From Branchipolynoe longqiensis (lineage: Eukaryota; Annelida; Polychaeta; Phyllodocida; Polynoidae), in contig CM059191.1 of NCBI GenBank assembly GCA_030323885.1, positions 106,622,844 to 106,686,843 on the forward strand: 64,000 nt of DNA. The letters are read 5' to 3'. Position 1 is the stretch's first letter, and every line of letters begins with the position of its first letter. Below the pieces are notes generated by a model. It made no database searches. It had not been told where the DNA came from and saw only the letters and a program-made list of their open reading frames with translations. The position numbers were made by a program, and so were the translations under genes. Below are positions 1-10,314 of the stretch, in pieces.

Positions 1-1
1 C

Positions 2-175
2 TCGTGCGATCGGGCCCACATCGGGGAGGCCCACGGCGAGGTGGGAGACAGGCGCCGGCACATCTGCGCTTACTGCGCCAATGTGCGGCGCTTACTAACC
101 AGGCACTGCGAGGCCGAATGCCTCACCAAGCAAGCCCATGAGCGCCAGACCCCGGCCGCCTCGGCGGATTTTTGA
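2..175 (+). CDS. C-terminal zinc-finger tail of a YR-retrotransposon Gag (partial at window edge)
   Basis: Frame 2 is open from the window edge to a TGA at 173-175. The peptide has a Cys/His array: a CDRAH start, a later HICAYCA block and a final HCEAEC. The same order (C...H...HICAYCA...H.E.EC) occurs at the C terminus of the Gag encoded at 44085-45293, the ORF1 of the complete YR element in this window. This is therefore seen as the C-terminal nucleic-acid-binding finger of a second, divergent, GC-rich Ngaro/DIRS-like ORF1. The start lies left of the window. No RT or recombinase frame follows before the terminal repeats begin near 865, so the copy is either deleted or non-autonomous. Family placement rests on motif spacing only. 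Confidence 0.55.
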   Translation, partial: SCDRAHIGEAHGEVGDRRRHICAYCANVRRLLTRHCEAECLTKQAHERQTPAASADF

Positions 176-607
176 TCCGCCGGACCCCCCCGGCCGGACC
201 GGGGGGCCCCTCCCGGCGCCTCACCCTCACCACTGCCGACAGCCCCGCGACCTCCACCGACAACCTCCCAGCGACCACCAATCGAAGCGCCGCCCAGACG
301 AAGCCGGGGTCCACCACCTCGCACCTCACACCTCGGACGACTCGGCCCAGCCTCACGAGGGACCCTCCCCGGACAGCCCAGCCACCGGCGCTCACGACAC
401 CGCCTTCATGAACCCGCCTGACCCGCCCCCGACTCCCACCCCGCCCAGCCCTGAGGAGTTCGCTGCCCCCCTGATCGACCCTCGCCGGACCTCCTCCCCC
501 CAGGCCTCAGGAGCGGGCCTCCCTTTTATGGCCGCCCGCTCCCCCTCCACGTAGGCCCCGGACCGCCCTCTCAACCAGCCCTGCCTTCCCGGGGCCCCCC
601 CCTCGCT

Positions 608-644
<37 letters not shown>

Positions 645-648
645 TTTT

Positions 649-685
<37 letters not shown>

Positions 686-750
686 CTTTTTTCTTTTTGT
701 CGTTTCTTTTTTTTTTTTTTCTTTCTCCATCTTTCCTGTTTTCCTTTCTT

Positions 751-797
<47 letters not shown>

Positions 798-864
798 TTT
801 TTTTTTTTGCTATGGCGCCCCTACCCCCGCCTCGGGCGCGCCTCGAGCCCTCTCCTACTTGTTG
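176..864 (+). other. GC-rich element interior with a T-rich tract
   Basis: The first 430 bp is very C/G-rich, proline/alanine-biased in every frame and shows no recognisable domain. Bases 609-816 are an almost pure T tract with few interruptions, which creates meaningless Phe-rich ORFs. This segment lies between the Gag tail and the terminal repeat block, where an autonomous element would carry RT and recombinase genes. No trace of either is visible. Confidence 0.5.
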
Positions 865-1129
865 GCGGAGGGCTCCTCGGCCCCCCCTCTACCAGAACTC
901 TGACATTTGCTCCTTATGGGCCCCTCCTCTTGTTCTCTTCTGCTCCTCATGAGCCCCTCACTGTATTGCTCACTGTATTGCTCCTCCCGAGCCTGTCACT
1001 GCTCCTCTTGAGCCCCTTCCTTTTATTTGTACCTCCTCAGCTTGTTTACTTGTTCTCCTGTATGCTCTGTTGAGGCGTCAATAAACGCCTTTTTCCCACC
1101 CCCGCCTTCCCTCTTCCTTTTCGCGCATC
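865..1129 (+). repeat. b1 direct repeat of the left YR-like element
   Basis: This ~265-bp segment is repeated at 1471-1742 with small indels. Both copies run from GC-rich 'CTCCTCGGCCCC' sequence through an AATAAA signal (1080-1085 here) to the same end, TTTTCGCGCATC. The arrangement b1-a2-b2 is that expected at the 3' end of split-direct-repeat YR retrotransposons. Confidence 0.5.
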
Positions 1130-1160
1130 GGTCGTAATGCGAAGCATTACGCTTGATGCG
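1124..1160. other. Nested hairpin at the b1/a2 junction
   Basis: CGCATC (1124-1129) pairs with GATGCG (1155-1160). Inside, CGTAATGC (1133-1140) pairs with GCATTACG (1144-1151) around a GAA loop. The outer arm straddles the b1/a2 boundary, where a recombinase core site would sit. The role is inferred. Confidence 0.5.
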
Positions 1161-1470
1161 AGGAGAGGAAGAGACCCTCCCCCCGCCCCGCGCTGTCGCG
1201 CGGCGCTCACACCTCACCAGACCCCGCTGCTCGCCGCTTCCTCCCCCGCCTCCGTGTCGCGCAGCATTCGCGCCTCACGCGACGCCCGCTGCTCGCCCTC
1301 CCCCGGGCCGGCAGCTTTCACACTCACCTGCTGTCGCCGCCCCCTTCCCTTCCCGTATAAGGCCGCCCGTCGGGCCTCCCTCTGCATCGCCCTCTCTCAC
1401 ACACTCAGCTATCTGCTTTCTACTCCACCCACCCAACCGACTGCACTCCTCCACCCTTCCTACTCCTGAG
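1130..1470 (+). repeat. a2 segment between the two b repeats
   Basis: This unique segment lies between b1 and b2. It starts inside a nested hairpin (1124-1160) and contains a TATAA (1356-1360), a plausible promoter. In split-repeat elements an a1 copy should exist at the 5' end, which would be left of this window. That cannot be checked here. Confidence 0.45.
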
Positions 1471-1742
1471 GCGAGGGCCTCCTCGGCCCCCCCCTCTACC
1501 AGAACTCTGAATTTGCTCCTCATGACCCCTCATCTTGTTCTATTTCTGCTTTCCTCATGAGCCCTCACTGTATTGCTCCTGCTCACTGTATTGCTCATCC
1601 CGAGCCTGTTTATTTTCCTCTTGAGCCCCTTCCTTTTATTTGTACCTCCTCAGCTTGTTTACTTGTTCCCCTGTATGCTCTGTTGAGGCGTCAATAAACG
1701 CCTTTTTCCCACCCCCGCCTTCCCTCTTCCTTTTCGCGCATC
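1471..1742 (+). repeat. b2 direct repeat, 3' end of the left YR-like element
   Basis: This is the second copy of 865-1129. It carries AATAAA at 1693-1698 and the same terminal CGCGCATC. At 1743 the sequence switches abruptly to an unrelated A/T-rich LINE, which marks the element or truncation boundary. Confidence 0.5.
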
Positions 1743-3386
1743 AGGGTAGCATTCTATCTGTTAGCCTTTTTGGCATTAAAATTAACAATATAGTAAAATC
1801 CATAAAGAGTACTGTATCCTGCAGTCTCTATGTGGATGACTTTTTAATATGTTATAAGGGTAAAAATATGAACACTATAGAACGGCAGCTCCAATTAAAC
1901 ATAAATAAGCCTTTCCTCATGGGCAATGGAAAATGGTCTTAGATTCTCCAAATCGAAAACCGTTTGCATGCACTTTTGTCTTTTACAGACTTTGCACCAT
2001 GAACCTAATTTAACAATTGGAAATGATCCCATAAAAGTCATCAAAGAGACCAAGGTTTTAGGAGTCATCTTTGACAACAAATTATCTTTTATCCCTGATA
2101 TTAAGTATTTAAAGTCCAGATGCCTTAAGGGACTGGATATTTTAAAAGTTCTAGCCCACACACAGTGGGGAGCAGGCAGCACTGTTCTGCTCCAATTATA
2201 TAGAACATTAATACGTTCAAAATTGGACTATGGCTGTATTGTTTATAGTTCAGCCAGGAAATCATACATATGACAGTTAGACACTATACACCATCAAGGC
2301 CTTCGGCTGGCCCTGGGGGCGTTTAGAAGCTTGCCCGTCCACTACCTTTATATCGAAGGCTGAGAGCCTTCCCTTAAGAGTAGAAGGCTCAAACTGTCTA
2401 TGCAATATGTGATAAAATTAAAAGGGAATATTTTAAATCCTGCATATAACTACATTTTTATGCCACCATATGAACGCCTCTATGAATCAAGGCCAACATA
2501 CATAAAGCCGTTAGGCCTCAGAATAAAACCTCATTTGCACCCACTTTCATATCATGACAGCTTTATCGATGTGCGAAGTGCTTTTAGCTCCCACCTAGCC
2601 GTTTACACGGATCGGTCAAAGACAGACAACAGAGTCTCTGCGGCAGAAATCGTCCACGGATGTGAATTAGGTACGCGTATTCCAGATCAGAGTTTCATCT
2701 TTACTGCTGAGGCACTCGCACTCGCGTTAGAGTGCATCGAAACCTCAGCCAGTCATAAATTCATCATTTTAACTGACTCTTTTTCCTGCCTTCAGGCTTT
2801 AAACAATAGGAAACTGGACCACCCAATACTACTTAAAGTACTCATTAAACTAAACTCTCTTTCAATAGCAAAATTTGACATTCACCTATGTTGGGTGCCC
2901 AGTCATGTGGGTATCCCAGGAAATGAGAGCAGATCAAGTGGCCACTCGAGCCCTGACTGCTCCTTTGGAACACTGTCATATTCCCCACTCTGATCTGAAA
3001 CCTACCATTCAAAAATACATTTGGAACCTATGGAAGATCGAATGGGATGAACACCCAGACAACAAACTACATAGAATTACCCCCTCCATGAACGGACTGC
3101 CGCAGTGTCGTCTGGAAGGGTGACACAACCAGGTTGTTTTAACAAGATGCCATATTGGCCACTCGTGGCTAACCACGTTTTTCTGCTCAAGGGGGAGCCT
3201 CCCCCTGAATGTATTGGATGTCAGTCCCCACTGACATTAAAACACACTTTATTAAACTGTGTGGATTTCATGGCCCTGCGCCAACAATTTTACACTGCAA
3301 ACAACATGCATGACCTTTTTACTAAAGTAAAACAAGAAAACATTTTAGCCTTTTTGAGGGCAGATGGTTTGTACCACCTCATATAG
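1743..3386 (+). pseudogene. LINE ORF2 remnant: RT, RNase H and C-terminal zinc-binding region
   Basis: RT appears first, with the catalytic YVDD near 1830-1841 (SLYVDDFLICY) and a thumb-like segment around 1926-2273. After stops and a frame change comes RNase H: YTDRSK (Asp), TAEALALALE (Glu), LTDSFSCLQAL (Asp) and a GNE region that loses frame around 2930. A Cys/His segment (ECIGCQSPLTLKHTLLNC) ends the protein at 3386. Family knowledge: the ORF2 product would reverse-transcribe and insert the element's RNA. At least three frame breaks make this copy inactive. The relatively intact homologue at 50838-51716 supports the reading of the C-terminal half. Confidence 0.75.
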
Positions 3387-3609
3387 GTTTTTAAACAAAT
3401 TTCATCAGTGAATAATACTATCATTTAGACTTTTATTTAGCTATTATGATTGTGAGTTTACAAAATTCATGAGTGTCCATTGACACAAAAATGATTGTAT
3501 ACTTTTACATGTAAAAGCGATGGTTTGAACAAAAACAAACATTTCTCGCCGTGAATATGGCCTATGCTGCCGATACAGCGTAAAACAACCACCAATCAAT
3601 CAATCATTG
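1743..3609 (+). mobile_element. RNase H-bearing LINE (I/Jockey group), 5'-truncated
   Basis: The LINE begins inside the RT domain (QGSILS-like motif B) and ends in a 3' UTR closing with an (ATCA/CAAT)n tract at 3592-3609. An independent copy on the minus strand at 50587-51730 has the same C-terminal protein, the same 3' UTR and the same tetranucleotide tail. Together they define the element's 3' end. It abuts the gypsy gag relic at 3625, suggesting insertion into that gag. Confidence 0.75.
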
Positions 3610-3624
3610 TTATTGTTGATGATG

Positions 3625-4304
3625 TCACCTCTGTGGACTCCGCCGTTGGAATGGCACCTGCCGCCTGGCTGCTGGTGCACTGGCGCTCGGTCTCTGCTGC
3701 TGGCGTATCATATCCACTGCACTGTCACTGGTTGCTGAATCTTTGTTCAAATGTTTTGCAGTAAACTCACTCATCCGGCATAATTCCTCGAACTTCTGTA
3801 GAGTCAAGTTCTTGGTTTGTAACAGCCGGTTCCTGAGTCTGTCACACTTGACACTGCCTATTAACCGGTCACGCAACAGTGAGTCCTCTATCACACCGTA
3901 CTCGCAGCATACTATCATGCTGTGTAACTCGCATATATAGGTACCCATAGGAGCAGTTGTCTGGTTGTGGTGAGTAAACCTGTACCGGATGACCATTATG
4001 TTCGTTTTGGCCTCACAGTATGAACGGAAAGCGTCTATGAACGGGTTTATCTTGTCTTGACTGGACTCGTTGAAATGCATTGCTAGGTGGACCTTCTGGG
4101 CCTTGGGCCCAGCTACGTGTAGAAATATGCAACATTGCGCTTTTTCTGCTTTAGCTGACAAACCTCTAGCTCCGGCAAAGATAGTGTAGGCATGGTACCA
4201 AGCTTCCCAGTTGGTTCCAAGGTCACTTTCCAGATGTAGCTGCCCCAGAGGCTTTAGCCCAGACAACGGCATGTCGGTAGAGCTTGGGTCCGGATCTGAC
4301 ACCA
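3625..4304 (-). pseudogene. Ty3/gypsy-type gag (5' part of a retrotransposon)
   Basis: The minus-strand reading frame encodes a capsid-like Gag: a WEAWYHAYTIFAGARGL start, a CCIFLHVAGPKAQ segment, FRSYCEAKTN, an RYRFTHHNQT stretch, YICELHSM, DSLLRDRLIGSVKCDRLRNRLL and FEELCRMSE. These are in the order seen in many gypsy gag proteins of invertebrates. The frame runs from the PBS (4290-4304) to a stop at 3625. Just beyond, the DNA becomes the tail of the LINE that ends at 3609, so the zinc knuckle and all of pol are missing. The start codon is uncertain; an ATG overlaps the PBS (4303-4305) and a downstream Met (MPLSG) is also plausible. It is a 5' relic and not a functional unit. Confidence 0.75.
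4290..4304 (-). other. Primer-binding site of the gypsy relic
   Basis: Minus strand reads TGGTGTCAGATCCGG directly after the LTR end (...TTTACA). PBS sequences begin with TGG because tRNAs end in CCA. It is placed immediately upstream of gag, as expected. Confidence 0.6.
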
Positions 4305-4505
4305 TGTAAAGGATCGACTGAAAGCCATGACGTCTTTGTATCAAGTGCTTTATTTACACACAAACACACACCACACCCCCACCAACAACACCACACCAAC
4401 AAAAACACAAACAAACAAACCACAAAACACTACTACCTCCACCCATGCGCTGGGTATGGTCCGTCTCGTCGTACCCACCGGTAACTAGCGGTAGTATACC
4501 TTACA
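4305..4505 (-). repeat. 5' LTR of the gypsy relic
   Basis: The segment is bounded by TGTAAAGG and CCTTACA (TG...CA with short inverted ends). It carries AATAAA on the minus strand (within TTTATTTAC near 4350) and abuts the PBS. The interior is rich in ACAAAC repeats. The matching 3' LTR is not in the window, so the upstream boundary at 4505 is inferred from the inverted end. Confidence 0.55.
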
Positions 4506-5018
4506 GAACAAGTCAACAAAATCATCGACCATATCTTTATGACAATATATGTTTTTAACAACCTTCATGGCGATGCCCTCACACTGATATCTATTTGACA
4601 TACTGCATATTTAGTGTATTTATTAAAATTAGCATGACAACAAATATTTAAAAAATGCTGCACCAAATATTCAAATCTACTTCCTATCTAGCATCCATGT
4701 ACACATAATATGTACAATTATAAGGATTATCTTAGCATGAAGATTCAAATTCCAGATTGAATAAATGATAAATTAAATTATCGCAGGTTTAATATTGCAC
4801 CCAGTGTTCGTTTTATTACTTTATATAGCAACAATTCACATGTAAAATGTTGAAGTTAGAAGCACAATAATTGCATTATTTAATTAATTAATAATACACA
4901 CACAATTGTTCTGTTGCAAATAATCTCTCATGAATAGGAATGCAAAATGATAGACTACATCACGGTTCCGAGTGCGCATGCGCTGAAAATGGCGCCGGGA
5001 GCAAAGCAAAGGTGTATG
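4506..5018. other. A/T-rich non-coding stretch
   Basis: I see no ORF, RNA gene or clear repeat beyond short AT microsatellite-like runs such as TTAATTAATTAATAA. Confidence 0.4.
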
Positions 5019-5200
5019 GCCATTGAGTTTGCCGATACGCTTTGGGCAAAACTGGCATTTTATTCAAAATAAATAGAAATACATAACAATTTGGCACAAA
5101 CATGGACGGAAGGATCCAATATAATAATATCATGAATATGTTTAAGATACAACTCTCCATATTTAAGCATTTTGAGCTAAGAAACATATAACATATTACT
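5019..5200 (+). repeat. Degenerate copy of the ~205-bp satellite family
   Basis: It starts with CCATTGAGTTTGCCGATACGC and continues with TTTTATTCAAAATAAATAGAAAT, matching units at 45602 and 45811 and, in inverse orientation, at 63653-64000. Confidence 0.45.
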
Positions 5201-6334
5201 ATAGAGGTCTATCATGTCACAGTTTTGGCAAGCATGCCAAAACTAATGTTCCATGTTTGCACTTCAAATATCTCAAAAGTTTACCATTTAAAATTAAATT
5301 AAAGTAACTTTAAACTAATGTAAAGTAGACACTGCTAAATGTGCTAGTTTCAGCTCAACTTTCATATCAGTAACGTTTCACATTCATGAAAACGGAGAAA
5401 GCACAATGCACTCTCTAGTACATTCGTAAATATATTCCCCTTAATAGCTAGCTTTCATATGTTCAAGCATCAGTTTGAACAGTTTGTAATATTGTTGCAG
5501 GCTTCAAGGTGTGCATGCTTGCACTTGTGCGCTTGAATAACAGTTAGACAGACAACCGGGAAAGCGCACGAGGAAATAGCAACGGAATGGTGAGGTTAGT
5601 TTGGCACTTTGCCGAAAGGTGGCCGCGGCGGATGCACGTGTGTTTGTCGGGGAGCAGGCGCCTGCGGTTGTGCCCTACTGTTTAGACGCAATGCCTGGGA
5701 ATTATGAGAGAAACACATGGATGTAGGCTATTAATTGAGTGATGATCCGCAAGGCAAGTGAAAATGAGAACGACTAAATGGACAGAGGAAGAGATTCGAG
5801 CCGGAGAGATCGCGGATAGCGTAACGTCTATTGGATACAGACGACATCAGTCCTGCACAGGATGGCGGAGTACGAGTTGTCATCGGCGGCCAAACACATG
5901 CTCACAAACTAGCACATATTTCTGCAACTCACCGAAATACACAGCTACATTCCACTGGAGGAGATTTGATTTACGTAATGCATCAGTAGGTGAGTCATCT
6001 TTAATTCAGCTCAGACAAAGGAGACGTTGATTTTACCCGGGGGTTCCCGGCTGCGTCCCCCGCCGACCCGGGGTGAGCTGCCGGTACTAAACACCACACG
6101 ACTCCCCCTGTTACCCGTACAAACCTCCACAAAACACTGTAATTGTGTGTAAATACACTACATGTTGTCAGCAACTTACACACCGAGAACCCAGATAACT
6201 TGAACGGAAACAACGCGAATATGGTTGGCTCCAAACGGAGCGGAACCATACAGCCCGACCCCAGGTGTCGGTGACAAACGGCCCTCTCTCTCACCCCAGG
6301 TGTTCATTGACATGCAAATCAAATGTACTCAGTT
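5201..6334. other. No supported gene; short similarity to a dispersed repeat
   Basis: Bases 5223-5240 hold the palindrome TTTTGGCAAGCATGCCAAAA, and the flanking ~120 bp resembles 47500-47620 inverted. At 5540-5700 the base composition becomes GC-rich, and at 5863 a short ATG ORF of 16 codons occurs, but nothing supports a gene. A GT at 5990 after a short open stretch is not enough to call an exon. Confidence 0.3.
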
Positions 6335-6822
6335 AGTCAGTACTCACACTCCACCAATATCTCACACTCCACCAACATCTCACACTCCACCAACATCTCA
6401 CACTCCACCAACATCTCACACTCCACCAACATCTCACACTCCACCAACATCTCACACTCCACCAACATCTCACACTCCACCAACATCTCACACTCCACCA
6501 ACATCTCAAACTCCACCAACATCTCACACTCCACCAACATCTCACACTCCACCAACATCTCACACTCCACCAACATCTCACACTCACCAACATCTCACAC
6601 TCCACCAACATCTCACACTCCACCAACATCTCACACTCCACCAACATCTCACACTCCACCAACATCTCACACTCCACCAACATCTCACACTCCACCAACA
6701 TCTCACACTCCACCAACATCTCACACTCCACCAACATCTCACACTCCACCAACATCTCAAACTCCACCAACATCTCACACTCCACCAACTTCTCAAACTC
6801 CACCAACATCTCAAACAGAGAA
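6335..6822. repeat. 18-bp satellite, about 26 copies
   Basis: The unit CTCCACCAACATCTCACA repeats with few substitutions. A one-base loss near 6585 shifts the phase. The resulting ORFs in several frames are artefacts of an 18-bp (multiple of 3) period. Confidence 0.9.
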
Positions 6823-8370
6823 ACTCTCCGTCTGACTAAGTCTAAGGTCACTCGTCTAGACTCCGAGTCGAGCAGCCAGCCCGACCACACTTATTTATAC
6901 TACAGGCCTGCTACTTGCTAGTCTAGATAGTCGAGTGAGTAGTAAATCTAAATGTATGACTGCTTTCAGTTTTACCCAAGCCCAAGGTCTGAAATAACCA
7001 TCCTTACACAACTGCTAGTACAAGGAGGGGGGGGGGGTTACAAATGGAACCCAGCTGTAGAACTAGGCCGAGGCAGCTTAATAAGTAATTCCCCAACAGT
7101 TGCCTTAGGTTATTCTGATAGCAGTTGGTTAGAATTGTGTTGCGATGAATTACAACAGTCTGACTGAACATCCGAGAGTTCTCAGTCTCAGATGTCAACA
7201 TGGTCATGGATGGTGTGGAACGTAGAGTCAGACCTCGTTAGTAAAAGAGAGCCACTCTATCATGCTCACTCGAACATTATCTAAACACTGGGGGCAGTGT
7301 TTGGTAGTGATGCCAGTGTCCATATCATGACACAGCACGTGGCTACCATAATGTGACCATTACATTAGCAGACCGTGGCCGCCATTGACATATATCGATC
7401 AGTTGATCATTCAGATATGTAGATAAGCTAATTGGGCGTGCCTAATTACTTAATTAGCAGTGATAGGCCGGCCGGCGTGGCCATTTTCTGACGGTGGTTA
7501 GCACTGACTCAGTGCCAATGACAATGTGGGTCAGCAACTTTGCCCCGATGACGTCACGTGGTAATGTTGACACTGGAGGTGGGATTAATCCTATCAGGAT
7601 CTGTCAGAGCAGGTGACTAGTGGGGGGAGGGGTGTTTATAGCAAATGAGCCCCTTCACTAAATAATATACGAAGCATCTGGGTTATGACAGCTTGAACTT
7701 CCCAGTAAGGATTCCCCGAGCCTGCAGCGGAGGTAGCAGCAGCCAGGGAGGGGTGTGGGGTGTGTGTAGGGGTTGCTGACGTCAGCTGGCCGGGGGAATG
7801 GAGGGGGCGTGGCAGGTTCCTGTAAATAGGCAACACAAACCGGCCACACTTGCACGGCACTCTCTCCTTTTTAGGTTTGCAGCAGTTGATCAGTGGGAGA
7901 ATTTAACCACACTCGTACAAAAAGCACCCCCCCCCCCCACACACACACATACACACCAGTGACTGAGAGTGGGGCGGCTGGCTGTGTGGGGGGGTGGAGG
8001 CTGGGTGAGTGAGTGGCCTCGGCGGTTGCTGCTTCTTTGTTCGGGCGTGCTGCACGCGGTGTGTGTGCGCCCCGCCCCGTATTGATCCCCGCCCCCCTCA
8101 CCCACACGCACACACCCACACCCACACACACGCACGCCCCTGGTTGCTGTGAGTTGTGTTACTCACCGTCACTCGGCACCCACCCCCTGCCCGCCCCAGG
8201 GGCGCGCACCTGCAGTCTGCTGCCACCTGGATGCCTGCCACACTCCCCTCACGTAGGTGCAAAGTCTTCTCATCATCATGCCCCCCCCCCCCCCCCCCCC
8301 CCCCACACACACACCACGGTGACCTGTTCTCTGTCACCCACCCTCTCTGGGCTCACGGCAGGATAGGAGC
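6823..8370. other. Non-coding stretch with poly-G/C tracts
   Basis: No coding signal. It contains G-run 7025-7037, C-run 7928-7939 and a C tract at 8280-8303, plus CA-rich segments near 8098-8130. No RNA gene was recognised. Confidence 0.4.
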
Positions 8371-8735
8371 CCAGTGTGGCGGTTTAAAATCTCAGTGTGT
8401 TTAGCGTCTACGCTCGGGGTTCTGCGCATGGGGTCAATGCCAATGGGTTATGCATGTATCCGATTAACACGACTCGGGTCACCCGAGTTGCTAGAAATTC
8501 ATATAGAACACTGCGAGTGGAGTTGACAAAACCACGTCCCTTGTGCAAAAAGTTTAACCCACCGCTTGGCTGGGATTGGCTAGGAGCGATGACACCACAT
8601 TTGTGCGTCAAAAAGTTGCCAGGGTCACCCGAGTCGATTAATCTAATACGCTGAAATGTTGTTGTATTTTGGCGCATGCGTAGTACCCTGAGCATAGAAT
8701 CTAAAACGCACTGAGATTTTAAAATGCCACACCGG
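8371..8735. mobile_element. MITE, 'TTTAAAATCTCAGTG' TIR family, copy 1
   Basis: The left end CCAGTGTGGCGGTTTAAAAT and right end (reverse complement) CCGGTGTGGCATTTTAAAAT, each followed by CTCAGTG, form long terminal inverted repeats. A second, diverged copy is at 60947-61317. There is no coding capacity, so it is non-autonomous. The superfamily cannot be assigned without a clean TSD. Confidence 0.7.
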
Positions 8736-8878
8736 CTTGGCACGACTATGATGCTGAGGGGGGGTGGGGGGGGGGGGTGACCACTGGTGGAGCCATGGTG
8801 TGACTTCTGGTGCACATGGCCATGGGGTGTGACTGTAAATTAGTGTAATGTTGTTATTATTATTCTAAAGTATTACTG

Positions 8879-9150
8879 TTGCTGGTGTGTAGTGTGGGTG
8901 TGTACAGTCAGTGTGTGTACATTCGGGGTGTGGCTGTGTGTACAGTCAGTGTGTGGCTATGTACAGACTACAGTCATTGTGTGGCTGTGTGTACTGTGTA
9001 CAGTCAGTGTGTACTGTGTACAGTCAGTGTGTGTACTGTGTACAGTCAGTGTGTGTACTGTGTAGTTAGTGTGTGGCTGTGTGTACTGTGTACAGTCAGT
9101 GTGGTTGTGTACAGTCAGTGTGTGACTGTATACAGTCAGTGTGTGATTGT
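8879..9150. repeat. GTGTACAGTCAGT minisatellite
   Basis: Irregular tandem units around TGTGTACAGTCAGTGTG produce spurious short ORFs. Nothing else is visible. Confidence 0.8.
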
Positions 9151-10314
9151 AATACACTTGCTCTATTAGTATTACTGCTGGCAGCCTTGTTTAACATTGT
9201 CAGGAGGCGACATGGCTGCAGACAGGAGGGGTGGGGGTCACACGCTCTATTCGACAGCTCGGGGTGGTGTGGGGGTGGGGGTGGGGGGTGGGGGGCTGGG
9301 TCACATGGGGAGGATGGCTCGGCCTCCCCACACTGGAGCTCTCTGGTGTAGAAGTGATGGGGGGTGTCCATTATACCTCCCCATAACGAGGCTTGTGCAA
9401 ACCAACATGTATACAGACGGCATGGGGGGGGGGGGGGGGTTGTCACGTTAAAGGCAGGCAAACACTGTCCGGAAAAGTCGGTCACACCCACAACACCCTG
9501 CTGCTAGAGATTGAGAGTGGGGGGGGGGGGGGGGTACATCATCCCGTCTCCACCCACGTTCCTTTCTCTGTGGATACAGACAGGGAGCATTTGGTTTTGA
9601 TAATTTTCATTAGCAACACTTGCTAATCAATTTTGAAATTGATTAGCGATCTACATAACTTGTATCGCGATTCACGACACGATACCAAACAAAACGTTCT
9701 ATGTATAGACACAGGCATCCCAACACGTTGCTTTTAGCTTACCATGCATAGTTTGATAAAACATCCAGTTTTATAAATCAAAGTACCTAGCTAGATTTGT
9801 TCCTAGATGTGCAAATTAGACACTGGTGCAGTTATTAAACATTTGTTGCTGGATAGAAAGGAATGCTAAGTCAGTTTAATCAAATCTGTTGCTGCTGAAT
9901 CCTGTCGTGTCCAATGTTTCAGTGTGTGCACTAAAACTGTAAAAGTATATATATTTTTCACATCAAATGTCCATAATTAGCCATTTATAATACATCATCA
10001 TCATGCTGTCGGAGTAAGATGTGGAGTAAAATCTGGTTCCGGACAGAAGATGGGAGCGCTTCTCGACTTGTTTGTCGTCTGTCTGTCGAATAGCTTAGTT
10101 ATTGGAAGCTAGTTCAATTTGAATAAGATTGATTTTGTGGGAGATAGTTCAATTTTGATCAGATTCTCCAACTCATAGAACTGCTAAGGCCAAATAAATG
10201 TTTAAAGAATGGTGATCGTCCATTTAAAATAAAAATCAGGGTGGGACGGCTGGTTTTGATTCTTTATGTAACCAGACGCGATGTCCGAATGAGTTGAGCA
10301 GCCGCCTCCCGTTC
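9151..10314. other. Non-coding stretch; G tracts and a diverged dispersed repeat
   Basis: It contains G tracts near 9424-9439 and 9520-9533. Bases 9600-9720 resemble 31440-31560 (GATTAGYRA...CTACATAAC.TGTAT), an unnamed dispersed repeat. Bases 10272-10314 look like a tRNA-SINE head fragment (CCGAATGAGTTGAGC) interrupted by the foldback element. Confidence 0.35.

Noticed and set aside
642..1073. Phe-rich ORF resembling a membrane protein
   Set aside because: It is translation of a T tract; hydrophobicity is a by-product of TTT codons.
5758..6030. Possible 90-residue gene or first exon
   Set aside because: No domain, no clear splice context and no codon signal, and it is surrounded by non-coding DNA.
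6225..6890. Long ORFs of TPPTSH / NISHST / MLVECE repeats
   Set aside because: All derive from the 18-bp satellite, whose period is a multiple of three. They are open on both strands and in several frames, with no unique flanking domain.
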